DNA of 64,000 nt from Lentibacillus jeotgali (GTDB taxonomy: Bacteria; Bacillota; Bacilli; Bacillales; Amphibacillaceae), in NCBI RefSeq assembly GCF_000224785.1, contig NZ_AGAV01000005.1, forward strand, positions 62,001-126,000, written 5' to 3'. Below, one piece after another: positions 62,870-64,000 of this stretch. How positions within the stretch are numbered: the stretch's first letter is position 1; every line of letters begins with the position of its first letter. The position numbers were made by a program, and so were the translations under genes. Below the pieces are notes generated by a model. That model did no database searches. It was not told where the DNA came from and saw only the letters and a program-made list of their open reading frames with translations.

Positions 62870-62903
62870 CGAACATTAAAATTTAATTATATATAATCGT
62901 TCG
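62870..62903. promoter_or_regulatory. PurR box pair upstream of purE
   Basis: AAAACCGAACATT contains CGAAC at 62870-62874; ATCGTTCGATTTTT contains GTTCG at 62899-62903. The starts are 29 bases apart, exactly as in the pbuG leader. This fits an inverted PurBox pair bound by PurR, with guanine effects through PRPP. Confidence 0.78.
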
Positions 62904-62910
62904 ATTTTTG

Positions 62911-62940
62911 TTGACATCATTAATCCGCCTCTGCTATGAT
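62911..62940 (+). promoter_or_regulatory. Sigma-A promoter of purE
   Basis: TTGACA (62911-62916), 18 bases, TATGAT (62935-62940). It lies directly after the PurBox pair and before the guanine aptamer. Confidence 0.75.
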
Positions 62941-62961
62941 GAGACCATAAAATTCATACGC

Positions 62962-63032
62962 TGCCTCATATATTTTCGGGAATATGGCCTGAAAGTTTCT
63001 ACCCGGCACCGTAAATGCTGGACTATGAGGGA
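62962..63032 (+). ncRNA. Guanine riboswitch of purE
   Basis: P1 CCTCATA (62964-62970)/TATGAGG (63024-63030), then AAGTTTCTACC, CACCGTAAA, and CTGGACTATGAGG with C after GA, indicating guanine. The transcript would be stopped at 63119-63172 when guanine is abundant. Confidence 0.93.
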
Positions 63033-63118
63033 GGATGGGACCACTGTGGCTACGCGGCTGTTTGACCTGTGCATGCAGCGTCAGGATTTCAGCAGCCATA
63101 CGTTTATTTAGTTGTGCT

Positions 63119-63172
63119 AAGTCTATTCATCTTCTCTCATAGAAATGAGGGAGACGGATAGACTTATTTTAA
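63119..63172 (+). terminator. Terminator of the purE riboswitch
   Basis: AAGTCTAT (63119-63126) pairs with ATAGACTT and CTCTCAT pairs with ATGAGGGAG inside it, followed by ATTTTAATTT. Confidence 0.82.
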
Positions 63173-63269
63173 TTTAATCTGTATCTACTTTTATTTCTGT
63201 TTAATCCTTACAGTTGGTGTATACTGCGACATAAGTGCTATGTTGATTTCGGCATAGTGTTACTTTCTG
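63173..63269. other. Intergenic DNA before the palindromic elements
   Basis: No coding frame or motif seen between the riboswitch terminator and element A. Confidence 0.5.
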
Positions 63270-63398
63270 CCTCGCAGCCCGTATACACTTCGCCTTCCGG
63301 GGGCGGCTGGTAAGCCTCCTCGTGCTGGCGCACTGCGGGGTCTCACCGATGCCTTAGCTCCCCCAGGAGTCTTCGTGTATACGGGCTGCTAGTGAGGA
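63270..63398. repeat. Palindromic element A (imperfect MITE-like repeat)
   Basis: Outer arms CAGCCCGTATACAC (63275-63288) and GTGTATACGGGCTG (63375-63388) are perfect inverted repeats of 14 bp with extra CCTC/GAGG outside. The interior is also partly paired. It is the reverse-complement relative of element B. No transposase is nearby. Confidence 0.8.
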
Positions 63399-63469
63399 AT
63401 TATACGCTTTAGTGTTTATTCAAAGCCAATAAATAAATGTACCGAGATTATAAACGCACAACACCAGTG

Positions 63470-63584
63470 GGGGAAAAACACGAAGACTCCTGCGGGAAAG
63501 CGAAGACGATGAGACCCCGCAGTGAGCGGTTTTCTCACGAGGAGGCTCATCGCGAGCCCGCGGAAAGCGAAGTGTTTTTCCGGA
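63470..63584. repeat. Palindromic element B (imperfect MITE-like repeat)
   Basis: Outer arms GGAAAAACAC (63472-63481) and GTGTTTTTCC (63572-63581) are perfect inverted repeats. Inside are CACGAAGACTCCTGCGGG, GAGACCCCGCAGTG, CACGAGGAGGCTC and GCCCGCGGAAAGCGAAG, which match element A read on the opposite strand. The two elements face each other about 80 bases apart. Confidence 0.8.
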
Positions 63585-63698
63585 ACGGCAGTCAACCAAC
63601 ATTTTAAACAATGTCGCAGTTTATGGATTTTGTTCTAAAAACAAGATAGGATTAGAAAATAGCTGCTATTAATTATAAATCGCGAAAAGAGGGATAGG

Positions 63699-64000
63699 AT
63701 GGCACGCGTTGGGGTCATTATGGGCAGTATCTCGGATTGGGAAACGATGAAACATACATGCAGCACATTGGATGAATTACACATCCCTTACGAAAAAGAA
63801 GTGATCTCGGCACACCGGACACCTGACGATATGTTCACATATGCAAAACAGGCAAGAGAGAAGGGGTTGAACGTCATTATCGCGGGGGCCGGCGGAGCGG
63901 CGCATTTGCCGGGGATGGTTGCAGCACAAACGATACTGCCGGTCATCGGGGTGCCGGTTCAGTCAAAAGCACTGAACGGACTCGATTCTTTGCTTTCAAT
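63699..64000 (+). CDS. purE: N5-carboxyaminoimidazole ribonucleotide mutase, 5' part
   Basis: About 100 residues visible, running off the window. [14 protein letters not shown] with the nucleotide-binding loop, then [12 protein letters not shown] with the catalytic His, and [20 protein letters not shown] are typical of class I PurE. It moves the carboxyl group in N5-CAIR to CAIR during purine synthesis. GAGGGATAGG lies before ATG 63699. It is downstream of PurBoxes and a guanine riboswitch but separated from the terminator by about 530 bases. Confidence 0.95.
   Translation, partial: MARVGVIMGSISDWETMKHTCSTLDELHIPYEKEVISAHRTPDDMFTYAKQAREKGLNVIIAGAGGAAHLPGMVAAQTILPVIGVPVQSKALNGLDSLLS

Noticed and set aside
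63420-63611. Open frame on the minus strand inside element B
   Set aside because: It follows the palindromic repeat and has no start signal or similarity.

Overview
The window looks like a chromosomal segment of a spore-forming, probably halotolerant or halophilic member of the Bacillaceae (Virgibacillus/Lentibacillus/Oceanobacillus-like; this placement is inference). The evidence is a gerA-type germination operon, strong Bacillus-type Shine-Dalgarno sites with frequent TTG/GTG starts, Bacillus-type riboswitches (two SAM, one TPP, three guanine) and PurR boxes, FbpB/YkvS-type small proteins, and the order moxR-DUF58-transglutaminase-guaA-pbuG...yebE-purE, which matches the yeaC-yeaD-yebA-guaA-pbuG...yebE-purE order I recall for Bacillus subtilis. 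No rRNA, tRNA, intact insertion sequence, prophage or CRISPR array was seen.

Layout. 0-8.8 kb: a thioredoxin-like tail, a CcdA protein, a methyltransferase, an MFS/MarR divergent pair, lrgAB-like genes, an aldo/keto reductase and a TRIC channel, mixed with gene debris (response regulator, amidase, EamA and amidohydrolase fragments). 8.8-13 kb: citrate sensing and uptake (CitS, CitT, CitM). 13-15.4 kb: an acyl-CoA dehydrogenase remnant, an alpha/beta-hydrolase-like protein and a secreted NlpC/P60 protein whose catalytic cysteine position is serine. 15.5-19.5 kb: a heme-sensing and efflux module (HssRS-HrtBA) with an HssR-box-like direct repeat. 19.6-28 kb: two tandem SAM riboswitches in front of a truncated OsmC-like ORF, then an operon for acetoacetate or a related keto acid (thiolase, acetoacetyl-CoA synthetase, thiolase-like protein, DUF35 protein, small membrane protein, symporter), then a deletion scar joining a GntR tail to a headless symporter. 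28-32 kb: TPP riboswitch plus ykoFEDC. 32-34 kb: a short-chain dehydrogenase and small genes. 34-40.7 kb: an OpuC osmoprotectant ABC transporter, a GbsR-type regulator and a three-enzyme carnitine-to-glycine-betaine pathway. 40.8-43 kb: a FetAB-like ABC pair. 43-47.3 kb: a gerA-type spore germinant receptor. 47.3-53.4 kb: an amidase and a MoxR/DUF58/transglutaminase operon. 53.4-64 kb: purine genes (guaA, pbuG, purE) under guanine riboswitches and PurR boxes, with an NCS1 permease, MsrA, MOSC, Hsp20 and YebE genes between them.

How the parts fit. Carnitine imported by OpuC can be oxidised, cleaved with acetyl-CoA and hydrolysed to glycine betaine, a compatible solute. The cleavage step releases acetoacetate, which the acetoacetyl-CoA synthetase/thiolase operon 12 kb upstream could return to acetyl-CoA. 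In the purine block, three guanine aptamers and two PurR box pairs with identical spacing coordinate GMP synthesis, purine uptake and de novo synthesis. Unexplained structure includes two short-period arrays (20-21 bp spacing, different cores) near guaA and msrA, and two inverted copies of a long palindromic element between the purE riboswitch and purE.
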